A DNA stretch of 64,000 nt from JANQEU01 sp965228045 (GTDB lineage: Bacteria > Bacteroidota > Bacteroidia > Cytophagales > Cyclobacteriaceae). The stretch lies in assembly GCA_965228045.1 (NCBI GenBank), contig OZ245789.1:1860001-1924000 (forward strand). Reading direction: 5' to 3'. Below the pieces are notes generated by a model. It was not told the origin of the DNA, ran no database searches, and was given only the letters and a program-made list of their open reading frames with translations. Each line of letters begins with the position of its first letter. Within the stretch, counting starts at the first letter, position 1. Of the stretch, positions 43,684 to 53,411 are shown piece after piece. A program made the position numbers and the translations under genes.

Positions 43684-45066
43684 ATGAATAAAAAGACATT
43701 TTTTAATGTTTTAATGCTATTGTCATTTGTTACTCTTTCAGCTCAGGGGCAGCTTTCACTTAGTGATGCCATCGAGATTGGCTTGAGAGAAAACTATGAC
43801 ATCCTGATCCAGGACCGCAACATAGACATTGCGGAAAACAACAATGCCTGGGGAGAAACAGGATTTGTCCCAACGGTGGCGCTGAATCTTCAAAGTCAAA
43901 ACAACATCCGAAACCAACAATCAGACAACCAGTTTTTTGCTGGAAACTTGTTCCCCGGATTTGAGCTGAATGATCAGAGGGCTTACGGTATAACTCCAGC
44001 TGCACAGGTCAACTGGACAATATTTCAGGGCAACAGGGCGGTGATCTCCAAAAGAAGACTGGAACAACTTGAAATGGAGTCCCAGCAGAACGCTGATATT
44101 GTGATTGCCAACACTATACAGTCCATCATATTGGCGTATTACATAGCGGTTCTTGAGCGCGACCGGCTCGATCTTTTTGAACAGCAGATGGCTTTGAGCC
44201 GGGACAGATATCAATATGTTCAAAGCAAATATGACCTTGGGAGCGCGGTCAGTTCAGACGTCCTGCTGGAGGAAAATAACTACCTGACAGATTCCTCGAA
44301 TTATATCAATCAGCAATTAGTGTATAACACTGCCATCAGAAACCTTAACACGTTGCTCGTTTCGGATGATTTGAATGTCAACTATACGTTTTCAGATAGC
44401 CTGTATTACGAGAATGTACCTTATGAGTATGAAAACCTGGAGGACGCAATGCTTTCGGAGAATGTGGATTTGAAGCAGATTTTCATCTCCCAATCGATCC
44501 TTGAACTTCAGGCAGATCAGGCCAGGGCGGATAGATACCCTACGCTGACAATGGGGGCAGGTTACCAATGGAACAGGAATGTTTCTGATCTTACCAGTGC
44601 GAGCTATGAGGGCCCAAATCAGGATTACCAGAATCCACCCGAACCATTGGTATCCAGGTCCGGAACATTATTTGCAAATTTTACACTTTCTTTTAATCTC
44701 TTCAATGCCGGAAGGATCAACAGGGCCATCAAGAATTCCATGGTTCAGGTAGATATTGGGAATCTTCAAAGAGAACAATTGGAGCAGTCCCTGACCAAAA
44801 GTCTAAATGACGCTTATGATCGCTATCAGGTCAGAAACCAACTTTATGGAATCAGTGAAAGGAGACAGGAAGCGGCAGAAGTGAATCTGGATATTTCAGA
44901 TGAAAAATTCAAAAATGGAAGCATTAATTCCTTTGATTACAGGGTGGTCCAAAACAACTACCTTTCTGCCTCCATTCAGCAGCTTCAGGCGCTCTATAAT
45001 CTGATGGAGTCCAAAATTGAGCTGATGAGACTTACAGGGGGTATCATCCGAACCTACAATCAATAA
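43684..45066 (+). CDS. TolC-family outer membrane efflux protein (operon 2)
   Basis: A 460-residue TolC homologue with signal peptide (ending S-A-Q-G-Q) and two outer membrane efflux repeats. L-S-L-S-D-A-I-E-I-G-L-R-E-N-Y at the mature N-terminus is a common family opening. It is the last gene of the adaptor-pump-TolC operon, 19 bp after the pump, and its 3' end overlaps the convergent carboxypeptidase gene by 7 bp. No terminator hairpin is visible there. Confidence 0.92.
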   Translation: MNKKTFFNVLMLLSFVTLSAQGQLSLSDAIEIGLRENYDILIQDRNIDIAENNNAWGETGFVPTVALNLQSQNNIRNQQSDNQFFAGNLFPGFELNDQRAYGITPAAQVNWTIFQGNRAVISKRRLEQLEMESQQNADIVIANTIQSIILAYYIAVLERDRLDLFEQQMALSRDRYQYVQSKYDLGSAVSSDVLLEENNYLTDSSNYINQQLVYNTAIRNLNTLLVSDDLNVNYTFSDSLYYENVPYEYENLEDAMLSENVDLKQIFISQSILELQADQARADRYPTLTMGAGYQWNRNVSDLTSASYEGPNQDYQNPPEPLVSRSGTLFANFTLSFNLFNAGRINRAIKNSMVQVDIGNLQREQLEQSLTKSLNDAYDRYQVRNQLYGISERRQEAAEVNLDISDEKFKNGSINSFDYRVVQNNYLSASIQQLQALYNLMESKIELMRLTGGIIRTYNQ

Positions 45067-46322
45067 TTCTCTTTCACGGCAAACAGAACCTTCTGCATTT
45101 CCCTTTTCACTACCGCACTCTCATAGGGAAAATGGTTATTCATAAAACTGAATACAAGAATTTTTCCTGAGTCGGTCATCAGATAGCCGCTCAGGCAATG
45201 ATTGTGTCGTAGCGTACCCGTCTTGGCAAATACGTAAGGGGTATCCGCTGTATACCAATTACGAATAGTACCTGAGACACCTCCTGACGGAAATATCTGT
45301 GTAATTTCCTGCCAGGTTAGTTTGTAATAGATATCCTCCAGGATCTTCACCATGCTACCCGGAGATACCATATTGTAGCGGGATAGCCCTGATCCATCCA
45401 CCCAGATCAATGGCTTACTGAGATCTTTGAAAATGCTCTGATTTAGATGGAAGAAATAGTCTTCCGGTGAGTAAAATCCCTTGGAAAGCTGACCATTGAT
45501 CAAAAGCTGTTCGGCCAGAAAATTATCGCTACGTTGCATCATGGTGGCTACAATCGGTATTGACAGACCATTGAATACTGTATCCCATTTCTGGACGGAA
45601 GATGGAAATTGTTGACTGATGATGACTTTGTTCAATGTGTCTGAAAGCAACCTTTCCGTAAGCTCGTCGCTGGTAATAAATGGTATGTCCACGAAGGAAC
45701 TATCTGACTTCAGATCTGTACCTGAAAAATTAAATACGTTGTAGGAAGCCTCGCGATAATTACGCTGTGATTCGTATTTAACATAGTTCTTGAAGAATGA
45801 GGGTATTACGGTATACTTATTATTGATCCTGGCTGCTCTGACGACATTGCCATAGATTGGAAGTGTATTCCTTTCGGTTTGATAGTAATAATAATAATCA
45901 TCCCATGCCCATCCAGGTCCATATCGCTCGATCGTTTTGTTGGAAAGATCCAGAAACACCGTGTCGCTCAGGATTTGCATTAGCCTTCTGAACGCAGGTT
46001 GACCAGGAAAATCGGGATGTAAAAAGGATGGATCGCCCAATGGTCTTAGGATTGTACGGTTACCATCTTTACCTATCAGGAACGAAGGAATTCTCTTGTT
46101 ACCTGCGTCGAGATAAGCGGCCAGAGTAAGAATTTTTGTATTGGAAGCAGGAGTAAAATACAAGTCTGAATTTATCTCTGAAATGAACTCTTCATTATCC
46201 AGATCATAAAGCGCAAACCCGGTAAAATATTGGGAGAATACTTCCGAGTCTTTGATCGTCTTTTTCAAATCACGCTGAAAGGCGACTTTTTTAATGCTGA
46301 CACAACCAGTCAGCAGGATCAC
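45060..46322 (-). CDS. D-alanyl-D-alanine carboxypeptidase/endopeptidase, PBP4 type (S13), lipoprotein
   Basis: A peptidase S13 protein with all three penicillin-binding motifs: S-N-T-K in T-P-A-S-N-T-K-I-L, the S-G-L-S-R-Y-N block, and K-T-G in F-A-K-T-G-T-L. It trims or cleaves cell-wall peptides. The GTG at 46322 gives 420 residues but only M-I-L-L-T-G-C before the lipobox Cys, too short for a signal peptide. The frame stays open upstream to about 46394 and encodes S-N-K-S-N-I-Y-S-L-L-L just before it, a normal lipoprotein signal, yet has no ATG, GTG or TTG. A non-standard start is likely. Confidence 0.88.
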   Translation of the reverse strand: MILLTGCVSIKKVAFQRDLKKTIKDSEVFSQYFTGFALYDLDNEEFISEINSDLYFTPASNTKILTLAAYLDAGNKRIPSFLIGKDGNRTILRPLGDPSFLHPDFPGQPAFRRLMQILSDTVFLDLSNKTIERYGPGWAWDDYYYYYQTERNTLPIYGNVVRAARINNKYTVIPSFFKNYVKYESQRNYREASYNVFNFSGTDLKSDSSFVDIPFITSDELTERLLSDTLNKVIISQQFPSSVQKWDTVFNGLSIPIVATMMQRSDNFLAEQLLINGQLSKGFYSPEDYFFHLNQSIFKDLSKPLIWVDGSGLSRYNMVSPGSMVKILEDIYYKLTWQEITQIFPSGGVSGTIRNWYTADTPYVFAKTGTLRHNHCLSGYLMTDSGKILVFSFMNNHFPYESAVVKREMQKVLFAVKENY

Positions 46323-46515
46323 AAGAAGTAGAGAATAAATATTTGATTTATTGGAAAGGGTACAGATGGTATGTGAGATTTTTAGGTTTTCGAATTAACT
46401 TAAGAACACAATTTAAACTCCGATAAGATAATTCTCTCTCTATTTTTTTTGTATTAGTTTTATTTTTATTTTGCCCAGCCCAACATAAGGAAAATAACAT
46501 ATCTAGAAATCACCA

Positions 46516-47769
46516 ATGAGTATTCTCGACCTAATAACCTTACTGATCTTTTTGGCGGCTGTATTTACGCTTATAAATATCACGATTTTGCGGCTGCCAT
46601 CGACGATTGGACTGATGGCTATTGCGCTCATGATGTCTGTTTTCATATTGTTGATGGGGGTGATATTTCCATCTATAACAGGTGGGGCGGAACATATTAT
46701 TGAAGAATTTGACTTTCAGGAGGTACTCCTGAACGTAATGCTTAATTTCCTGCTTTTTGCCGGTGCTCTTTCAATGGACCTGCGAAAAATGATGGAAGAG
46801 CGGGTGCCTATTCTTATTTTGGCCGTTTTCGGAACTTTGATGTCCACCTTTTTGGTAGGAACTCTTGTGTACTATATTTTCCCGTTAATCGGGTTACAGA
46901 TTGATTATATATTCTGTCTATTATTTGGAGCGCTTATATCACCAACTGATCCGATAGCTGTATTGGCACTTGTGAAGAAATTTGGTTTATCAAAGAACCT
47001 TGAGATCAAAATAGCGGGAGAATCCCTTTTCAATGATGGAGTGGGTGTTGTGGTATTTCTAACTGTTCTTGGTGTGGCCAGGAAGGGGATGGATTCTTTT
47101 GATATCGCCGAGGTAGGAATACTTTTTGGTACCGAGGTGATAGGGGGATTGTTAATGGGTGCTATTTTCGGCTTCCTTGGATTTAAGATTCTTGATTTTA
47201 TTGACAATGACCATGTCGAACTGGAAGTCCTGGTTACCCTGACTTTGGTAATGGTTGGCGGACGAATCGCGGAACTGATTCATGTGTCAGCACCTCTGGC
47301 GATGGTTGTGATGGGACTATTTATTGGTAATGAGGGCAGGGATGAAAACCTTGCAAATGCGACAGGAGAATATGTCTTTAAATTCTGGCACTTGCTGGAT
47401 GAGGCATTAAATGCTATCCTATTTATCCTGATAGGTCTGGAGATGCTGGTGATTGCGAAGACTTTCTCTATGGATATGATTTTGTTGGGGGGTAGTGGTA
47501 TTCTGATCGTTTTGCTTTCGAGATTTATCGGTGTTTCTATTCCGATAACCATTATGAGGTTTTTCAGAACTTTTGAACCAAAAACCATAGCCATTTTAAC
47601 ATGGGGAGGTTTGCGGGGAGGTATATCAGTTGCTCTGGCTTTGTCTTTAACGGATTTTGAATGGATTGATCCTTCTGTTAAAAATACGATACTGTTTACA
47701 ACATATTGCTGCGTTGTATTTTCGATTTTAGTTCAAGGATTGACTATACCGAAACTTCTAAAGACCTAA
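46516..47769 (+). CDS. Na+/H+ antiporter, CPA1/NhaP type
   Basis: A 417-residue membrane protein with about 12 hydrophobic helices. CPA1 signatures are G-A-L-I-S-P-T-D-P-I-A-V and A-G-E-S-L-F-N-D-G-V-G-V-V, where the Asp of N-D is the ion-binding residue, and a late T-W-G-G-L-R-G-G-I-S. It exchanges Na+ (or K+) for protons at the inner membrane. The GPP34 gene follows 36 bp downstream on the same strand. A K+ channel gene is nearby. Confidence 0.93.
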   Translation: MSILDLITLLIFLAAVFTLINITILRLPSTIGLMAIALMMSVFILLMGVIFPSITGGAEHIIEEFDFQEVLLNVMLNFLLFAGALSMDLRKMMEERVPILILAVFGTLMSTFLVGTLVYYIFPLIGLQIDYIFCLLFGALISPTDPIAVLALVKKFGLSKNLEIKIAGESLFNDGVGVVVFLTVLGVARKGMDSFDIAEVGILFGTEVIGGLLMGAIFGFLGFKILDFIDNDHVELEVLVTLTLVMVGGRIAELIHVSAPLAMVVMGLFIGNEGRDENLANATGEYVFKFWHLLDEALNAILFILIGLEMLVIAKTFSMDMILLGGSGILIVLLSRFIGVSIPITIMRFFRTFEPKTIAILTWGGLRGGISVALALSLTDFEWIDPSVKNTILFTTYCCVVFSILVQGLTIPKLLKT

Positions 47770-47805
47770 TTATTTACTTAAATTTGAGCATCAATTTAGG
47801 GTTCT

Positions 47806-48453
47806 ATGAAATTAAGCATTGCTGAAGGTCTTTATCTAATTGCTCTTGATGATGAAGAAGGCAGGTTATTGTCTGCTTCTGAAAAAACCTGGCTCTATGG
47901 GATACTTGCTGCAGGTATTTTGGAGCTGTACCTCCTTAAAAAGGTTAGTCTTAAGGACGGTACTGTATCCGTAGAGGATACAGTAGGTACTGGCAACGGA
48001 ATTCTGGATAAAATCCTAAGTAAACTTCATTCCGGAAGTTCCTTTACAGATGAACTTGAAAATCTTCATCATCATTTTGGACATATGAGGGAGGATATGG
48101 ACGAGTTGCTTGTTCAGAGAGGGATTTTAAGGAGGGAAGAGACTAAGTTGCTGTGGATTCCATTGAGTGAGCGGATGGACAATGCTAACTATGCATTTGA
48201 GCAGGAAATTCGAAATGTGCTACAGGCTATGGTTTTCAAAGGAGCAACACCGACCGCCTCTTTTGTGATCCTAATGTCACTCATATATGATTGCGGTATT
48301 CTGGAGGAAGTTTTTCACGACAAAGATGATCTGATAGACGCCGTGAAAGTGGCCAAAGACATCGTGAATTCCGAGGTAATTGACGGAGAATTATCTAAGG
48401 TATTGAAGGATTTGAGGATCTACTTCGATGCTATTTCCAAGAAACCACACTAA
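47806..48453 (+). CDS. GPP34 (GOLPH3/VPS74-like) family protein
   Basis: A 215-residue soluble helical protein that fits the GPP34 pattern: opening S-I-A-E-G-L-Y-L-I-A-L-D-D-E-E-G, then G-I-L-A-A-G-I-L-E-L-Y-L-L, and L-L-V-Q-R-G-I-L-R-R-E in the middle. Eukaryotic GOLPH3/Vps74 binds phosphatidylinositol-4-phosphate and Golgi enzymes; bacterial members (mostly actinobacterial) have no known role. It probably shares a transcript with the antiporter upstream. Confidence 0.72.
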   Translation: MKLSIAEGLYLIALDDEEGRLLSASEKTWLYGILAAGILELYLLKKVSLKDGTVSVEDTVGTGNGILDKILSKLHSGSSFTDELENLHHHFGHMREDMDELLVQRGILRREETKLLWIPLSERMDNANYAFEQEIRNVLQAMVFKGATPTASFVILMSLIYDCGILEEVFHDKDDLIDAVKVAKDIVNSEVIDGELSKVLKDLRIYFDAISKKPH

Positions 48454-48455
48454 TA

Positions 48456-48911
48456 TTACTGATTGAGGTTTCTCAAAGAATCCGATACTACCGTTTGACC
48501 CGAGTAATTGTTTTCCTCCAGTAATTCCAGTTCTTCCTTCTCCAAATCCAGGAAATTGGCATAAATCTCGTCTCTTAGCTTTCTAACATCGTCTTCAGGA
48601 AGCCTTGAAAGTCTTGAAAGAATTAGCACCTGCATTTCGGAAACCGTTTGAAGGTAAGCCAGCACAGAATCTTGCTTTTCCATCAGTTTGTTAGCCCTGA
48701 AAGCCATAAATCCAAATCCTTCATGAGGGTTGTTGTTGTCTTTTTCAAGTATCAGATATTCGATGCCATCAACCGTGATTTCATCAAAATTAAAGCGCAT
48801 ATTTTCATGAATCTCCCTCGGTTTGAATTCCTCAGAATCATGCAAGGCCCTGTTTTCACATGCCAAAAGGAGCATTCCGCCAACAAAAAGTAAAATCAAT
48901 CTGGAAATCAT
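48456..48911 (-). CDS. Hypothetical lipoprotein
   Basis: A 151-residue protein with lipobox L-L-L-A-C (Cys at residue 18). The rest is acidic with a helical C-terminal half rich in L and E (L-E-K-E-E-L-E-L-L-E-E). I recognise no family. Its start overlaps the stop of the K+ channel gene by 4 bp (ATGA), so it is probably translated with the channel. Confidence 0.65.
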   Translation of the reverse strand: MISRLILLFVGGMLLLACENRALHDSEEFKPREIHENMRFNFDEITVDGIEYLILEKDNNNPHEGFGFMAFRANKLMEKQDSVLAYLQTVSEMQVLILSRLSRLPEDDVRKLRDEIYANFLDLEKEELELLEENNYSGQTVVSDSLRNLNQ

Positions 48912-50005
48912 GATTTTTTTGGTATTCTTTCCCTGAAATATCCTTCTTCTACATTGAATAATTTCTTCAAAATCTTAAATGCTTTGCCATTAAGGATGAC
49001 AATTAGATAATCTCCCGCCGCAACATTCAGCTCCCCCAGAGGGTTTTTTAATAACTTTCGATTGCCGTATTTATCACGCTTTGTGATCCCGATAAGTACG
49101 CTATTATATTTTTGCTTTAGTTCAAAGAAAACGTCCTGATATGCTTTTCCTACAAAAGGATTGTGCGAATTGACCAGAAATTGCTTTATGTCATAATCGC
49201 TGTCAGCTTTGGCAAAAGACATAATTGACTCACTGTACGTTGCCACATCCGGTTCGAACATATAACTGGCAAGTAGTTTTGAGGAAATCTCTTCCTTACT
49301 GATGGTATTGGTAACACCTGCACTTAAAAATGTATTTTTAAGATCTCCATTATCCAGCGTCACCACAAAATCTAAATCAGGATAGATCTTTCTGAGGTTC
49401 AGAATGTAAACAAGCTTCTCCGTATCATCATCGAAATTCACAAAGACGTTGGAAGAGGATTCTATATTTACCTTTTTCAGGAATTCATAATTTGTGTAAT
49501 CGCTGTAAAGAAGGAAGATCTTGTTTGTGGGGTACTTTTCGCGAATGAATTCAATGTGTTGCTTGTCATTGAGAACAATTGCAACCCGTTTTCCCACTCC
49601 AAGTAGTTGGTCTGTCACCATTGTCCCAAATTCATTCCATCCAATGATTACAGCGTGGTTAGTGAAGTTTGTGCCGTTTAATCCCAATTTTCTGTTTTCG
49701 TTAAGGTTTGTAATAAACGAGGTCAGAGCTCCAATTAGCAGACCGTAAAAAAACAAGCTTAATACTACGAATATATAGCCAATACCCCTGCCATAAAGCG
49801 TACTGGGATAAATATCTCCGTAACCTACCGTGGTAAGCGTTACGATCGAATACCAGATGGCATTAGCGTAATTGGTTATGGCTGTCTGGGAACTTATACT
49901 TTCAAAGCGTATAAGCAAGTGAACCAACAACCAATAAATTAGTAATCCAGCCAGAATATCCAAGCCAATGGATATCCTTTTGTCTTTCAAATATCTCTGA
50001 AACAT
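48908..50005 (-). CDS. Two-TM potassium channel with TrkA (RCK) regulatory domains
   Basis: A 365-residue protein from the ATG at 50005; an in-frame start at 50110 would add 35 poorly fitting residues. TM1 about 14-32, pore loop with the K+ selectivity filter T-V-G-Y-G-D (59-64), TM2 about 75-100. A TrkA-N Rossmann domain (A-V-I-I-G-W-N-E-F-G) and a TrkA-C-like domain at the end follow, as in MthK-type channels gated by Ca2+, nucleotides or other ligands. It is divergent from an MFS gene and coupled to a small lipoprotein gene downstream. Confidence 0.92.
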   Translation of the reverse strand: MFQRYLKDKRISIGLDILAGLLIYWLLVHLLIRFESISSQTAITNYANAIWYSIVTLTTVGYGDIYPSTLYGRGIGYIFVVLSLFFYGLLIGALTSFITNLNENRKLGLNGTNFTNHAVIIGWNEFGTMVTDQLLGVGKRVAIVLNDKQHIEFIREKYPTNKIFLLYSDYTNYEFLKKVNIESSSNVFVNFDDDTEKLVYILNLRKIYPDLDFVVTLDNGDLKNTFLSAGVTNTISKEEISSKLLASYMFEPDVATYSESIMSFAKADSDYDIKQFLVNSHNPFVGKAYQDVFFELKQKYNSVLIGITKRDKYGNRKLLKNPLGELNVAAGDYLIVILNGKAFKILKKLFNVEEGYFRERIPKKS

Positions 50006-50169
50006 TCCAAAGGTTGGTAATGACCAAATATAATTGAATCGTAAGAATTGACAAGTAAGAGGTTTGATTTGAATAGATAATCCATAAATTGGATGTTCTA
50101 AATTGACCAACCGAGCCTTTACTCATCGGAAATTCATCAACTTCTTCCAATGCCGTCAATGTAAGGCAA

Positions 50170-51426
50170 ATGTCGGGTTCGCGAAAGGTGGCCGTATTGT
50201 TAACCTTGATCCTGGCAGGGGAGGGTGTATTCTTTTTGCCTTTCGTTGTCTCTCGTATTTTCAGACCGACTTTTCTCAAGGTCTTTGGTTTGACAAATTT
50301 TGAGCTGGGTTCAGCTTTTGCCGCATATGGATTGGTAGCCATGATTTGCTACTTTGCCGGGGGACCATTGGCTGATCGTTTTTCGGCACGAAAACTTATG
50401 GCCATTGCATTGTTCTCTACCTCACTGGGAGGAATTTTTCTCGCCACAATCCCTGATCTTTTTGGTCTTACCATTACTTATGCGTTCTGGGGTGTAACGT
50501 CTATTTTACTTTTTTGGGCTGCATTGATAAAAGCCACCAGGGAGTGGGGTGGTGGGGATGACCAGGGAAAAGCCTACGGTCTACTAGATGGAGGAAGAGG
50601 CCTGTTTGTGGCGATCATTTCATCTCTAATGGTATATCTTTTTTCATCGTTTTTGCCATTGAATGTTCGGAACTCTACACCTGAGGAGCTTCGAAGTGCC
50701 ATGCAGGTTGTAATACTTACATTTTCGACCTTAACCTTTTTGATTGGAATTGTCGTTTGGTGGGTAATTCCCGAAAGTAGCTCCAACCACAAATTGGAGA
50801 GACTTGAATGGCAAAAAGTAGTGATCCTGATGAAGAAATCAGAATTGTGGATGTTATCCATAATTGTAATTTGTGCCTATATGGGTTACAAAACGACCGA
50901 TGATTTTTCTTTGTATGTGAGCGATGCATTTGATTATGATGATGTATCCGCGGCCAGTGTAGGGACCTTGTCTTTTTGGATTAGACCCATTGCTGCAATA
51001 CCCATTGGATTTCTGGCAGATCGTTTTAAAGCCTCACGGATGATTTTGATATGTTTTCTGATAATGGTCATTGGGAGTGCCATTATTTCCAGTGGCGTCC
51101 TCACAGCTTCATTGCCAGTGTTGATAATGTTGTCAATCGCGATGCTCAGCGCCGGAATTTATGGTCTAAGGGGAATATATTTTGCACTCATGCAAGAAGT
51201 GAAAATTCCTCTTGTCCTGACAGGTACGGCGGTCGGAATCGTTTCACTGGTTGGGTACACACCGGATGTTTTTGCCGGGCCACTAATGGGATATTTAATC
51301 GATAATTCTCCTGGAGCCAGTGGACACCAGCAAGTCTTTATGGTTCTGGGAATTTTTGGAGTGGTCGGCATGTTGATGTCCTTTCTTTTGATGAAAAAGT
51401 CACAAAAGGTAAGGAATTCGGTTTAA
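50170..51426 (+). CDS. Major facilitator superfamily transporter
   Basis: A 418-residue membrane protein with about 12 hydrophobic helices. The MFS loop 2-3 motif appears as G-G-P-L-A-D-R-F-S-A-R-K and again in the second half as G-F-L-A-D-R-F-K-A-S-R. The substrate cannot be told from sequence. It is transcribed divergently from the K+ channel gene and precedes the GH15 gene by 92 bp. Confidence 0.9.
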   Translation: MSGSRKVAVLLTLILAGEGVFFLPFVVSRIFRPTFLKVFGLTNFELGSAFAAYGLVAMICYFAGGPLADRFSARKLMAIALFSTSLGGIFLATIPDLFGLTITYAFWGVTSILLFWAALIKATREWGGGDDQGKAYGLLDGGRGLFVAIISSLMVYLFSSFLPLNVRNSTPEELRSAMQVVILTFSTLTFLIGIVVWWVIPESSSNHKLERLEWQKVVILMKKSELWMLSIIVICAYMGYKTTDDFSLYVSDAFDYDDVSAASVGTLSFWIRPIAAIPIGFLADRFKASRMILICFLIMVIGSAIISSGVLTASLPVLIMLSIAMLSAGIYGLRGIYFALMQEVKIPLVLTGTAVGIVSLVGYTPDVFAGPLMGYLIDNSPGASGHQQVFMVLGIFGVVGMLMSFLLMKKSQKVRNSV

Positions 51427-51518
51427 TTCCATCGGACTAGTAGGAATGATGATATTTTGAAATATTTTTAAGCTTTAGCGAAAAGTACTGAGATTTTTAA
51501 TAGTAAAAACCAAAAAAT

Positions 51519-53324
51519 TTGAATTCTAAGAAAAGTAAAAGTCCTGACAGACATACTTATAACTACGGTGTTATTGGTAATTGTTCTTATACAGCTCATA
51601 TTCATATGGATACCCGAGTGTCCTGGATGTGTTGGCCCCGATTTGACAGCAGCTTCATTTTTGGCGAGATGGTGGCAGGTGAGAAGGGCGGGGAGTTTTC
51701 CATTAAACCGGTAGATAAAAAATTCAAATCCACCCAACAATACATCGAGAATACCAATATCCTGAAAACCACCATCAAAAGTGATGACGGAATTTATAAT
51801 GTGGTAGACTTTGCACCGCGCTTTCTGCAAACTGATCGATATTACAAACCCCTCATGCTGGTAAGAAAAATAGAAAGGGTGGAGGGAAATCCCAGAATTT
51901 TCGTGAAGTGTAAACCTGTTGGTGACTATGGTAATGTTGTGCCTCAGCATTCATTTGGAAGCAATCATATCAGGTATTTAGGTATGGACTCACATGTTCG
52001 TTTGACAACCAATATACCTTTATCATACATTGCCGAGGAGCAGAGTTTTGTACTGGATGATACCAAATACCTGGTGATGACGTATGGACCACCTCTGGAA
52101 GCGGCATTAGAAGAAACCGTCAACAATTTCTATTACAAGACTCTCAATTATTGGCGCAACTGGGTCAAAAGGGCATCTATTGTAGATTTCTATCAAAGAG
52201 AGGCCATTCGATCAGCATTGATTTTAAAGATTCATCAATTTGAAGATACTGGCGCGATTATCGCAGCTACTACTACTAGTCTTCCGGAATCACCGGGTAG
52301 TACGCGCAATTGGGACTACAGGTATTGCTGGATGCGGGATACCTTTTATACCCTTAATGCTTTCAATAATATTGGTCACTTTGAGGAAGTGGAGAAGTAT
52401 TTCCATTACATATTGAATACCACCGTGGATGAAGAGGACCGATTTCAGCCGCTTTATGGTATTTCAGGGAAAAAGAAACTAATAGAGAAGGAGCTGTCCG
52501 ATCTTCCCGGATATGAAGGAAATATTCCAGTTCGAGTGGGCAATGATGCATATACACACATTCAAAATGATGTCTATGGACAGGTTTTGATAAGCCTTCT
52601 TCCGCTTTATAGTGATATGCGGATCATTTTCACAGAACGGTTTGACTCTGTCCCGCTGATCATGAAGACACTGAAAATGATCCAGAAGACATTTGACGAG
52701 AAGGATGCCGGTCTTTGGGAGTTTAGAAACCTAGCCCAACACCATTGTTATACCTATCTATTTCATTGGGCCGGCAGCAGTGCGGCCATAAAGATTGCCA
52801 AGGTTTTGGGAAACAGAGAGATGGGGGAGTTGGCGGTTAAGCTCAAGGGAGAATCGGAAAAGATGATTGAGAAATGCTATGTCCCTGCCAAAAAGGGATA
52901 CGCCCAGGCTGTAGGCGTTGAGCGAATGGATGCCAGTACGTTGCAGTTGATCATGATGAACTACATAACCGATCCGGTAAAGCTGGGGGACCATTTGAAG
53001 GCACTTGAAAAGGAGCTTTTTGCAGGTAATGGTTTATTTTACAGGTACAAGCATCAGGATGACTTTGGGGAGCCCGAAACTACCTTTCTCATCTGTGCCT
53101 TTTGGTACGTGGAAGCGCTGGCATGTGTCGGACGCGTAGGGGAAGCTATCAACTTTTTTGAGCAAATCATTTCCAGATCCAATCACCTGGGATTATTATC
53201 AGAAGATATTAGCGCTGATGATGGTAGTATGTGGGGAAATTTCCCTCAGGCGTACAGCCACGTCGGTTTATTGAATGCTGCAACGAGAATTGCTAGAAAA
53301 CTGGACATGCCTAGTTTCTTATAG
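51519..53324 (+). CDS. Glycoside hydrolase family 15 protein (glucoamylase/trehalase-like)
   Basis: A 601-residue cytoplasmic protein of the GH15 type found in bacteria. The N-terminal beta domain opens with N-Y-G-V-I-G-N-C-S-Y-T-A-H-I, and the catalytic (alpha/alpha)6 barrel includes W-D-Y-R-Y-C-W-M-R-D and a late S-E-D-I-S-A-D-D-G-S-M-W-G-N-F-P-Q. Members hydrolyse alpha-glucans or, in actinobacteria, trehalose. The start is a TTG at 51519; later ATGs would cut the conserved N-terminal block. A trehalose-6-phosphate synthase/phosphatase lies 2 kb downstream, so a trehalose-related role is plausible. Confidence 0.9.
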   Translation: MNSKKSKSPDRHTYNYGVIGNCSYTAHIHMDTRVSWMCWPRFDSSFIFGEMVAGEKGGEFSIKPVDKKFKSTQQYIENTNILKTTIKSDDGIYNVVDFAPRFLQTDRYYKPLMLVRKIERVEGNPRIFVKCKPVGDYGNVVPQHSFGSNHIRYLGMDSHVRLTTNIPLSYIAEEQSFVLDDTKYLVMTYGPPLEAALEETVNNFYYKTLNYWRNWVKRASIVDFYQREAIRSALILKIHQFEDTGAIIAATTTSLPESPGSTRNWDYRYCWMRDTFYTLNAFNNIGHFEEVEKYFHYILNTTVDEEDRFQPLYGISGKKKLIEKELSDLPGYEGNIPVRVGNDAYTHIQNDVYGQVLISLLPLYSDMRIIFTERFDSVPLIMKTLKMIQKTFDEKDAGLWEFRNLAQHHCYTYLFHWAGSSAAIKIAKVLGNREMGELAVKLKGESEKMIEKCYVPAKKGYAQAVGVERMDASTLQLIMMNYITDPVKLGDHLKALEKELFAGNGLFYRYKHQDDFGEPETTFLICAFWYVEALACVGRVGEAINFFEQIISRSNHLGLLSEDISADDGSMWGNFPQAYSHVGLLNAATRIARKLDMPSFL

Positions 53325-53333
53325 TTTTCGTCA

Positions 53334-53353
53334 ATATTATCAATTGATAATAT
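53334..53353. promoter_or_regulatory. 20-bp perfect palindrome upstream of the TPR-HTH gene
   Basis: ATATTATCAATTGATAATAT is fully self-complementary. It starts 10 bp after the GH15 stop and ends 58 bp before the TPR-HTH start. It has no T tract, so it is more like a dimeric protein binding site than a terminator. Function inferred from symmetry and position. Confidence 0.45.
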
Positions 53354-53411
53354 GAGAGAAAGGGTCTATATTGGATGACGCAAATCCGAGATTCAAACCT
53401 TACATCGCTCA

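Noticed and set aside
46449..46473. TTG...TATTTTG as a promoter for the Na+/H+ antiporter
   Set aside because: Spacer is only 15 bp, outside the usual range for this phylum, in a T-rich stretch where matches are easy.
49999..50110. Longer N-terminus of the K+ channel from 50110
   Set aside because: The added 35 residues do not resemble a channel N-terminus; the ATG at 50005 gives a standard 2-TM channel.
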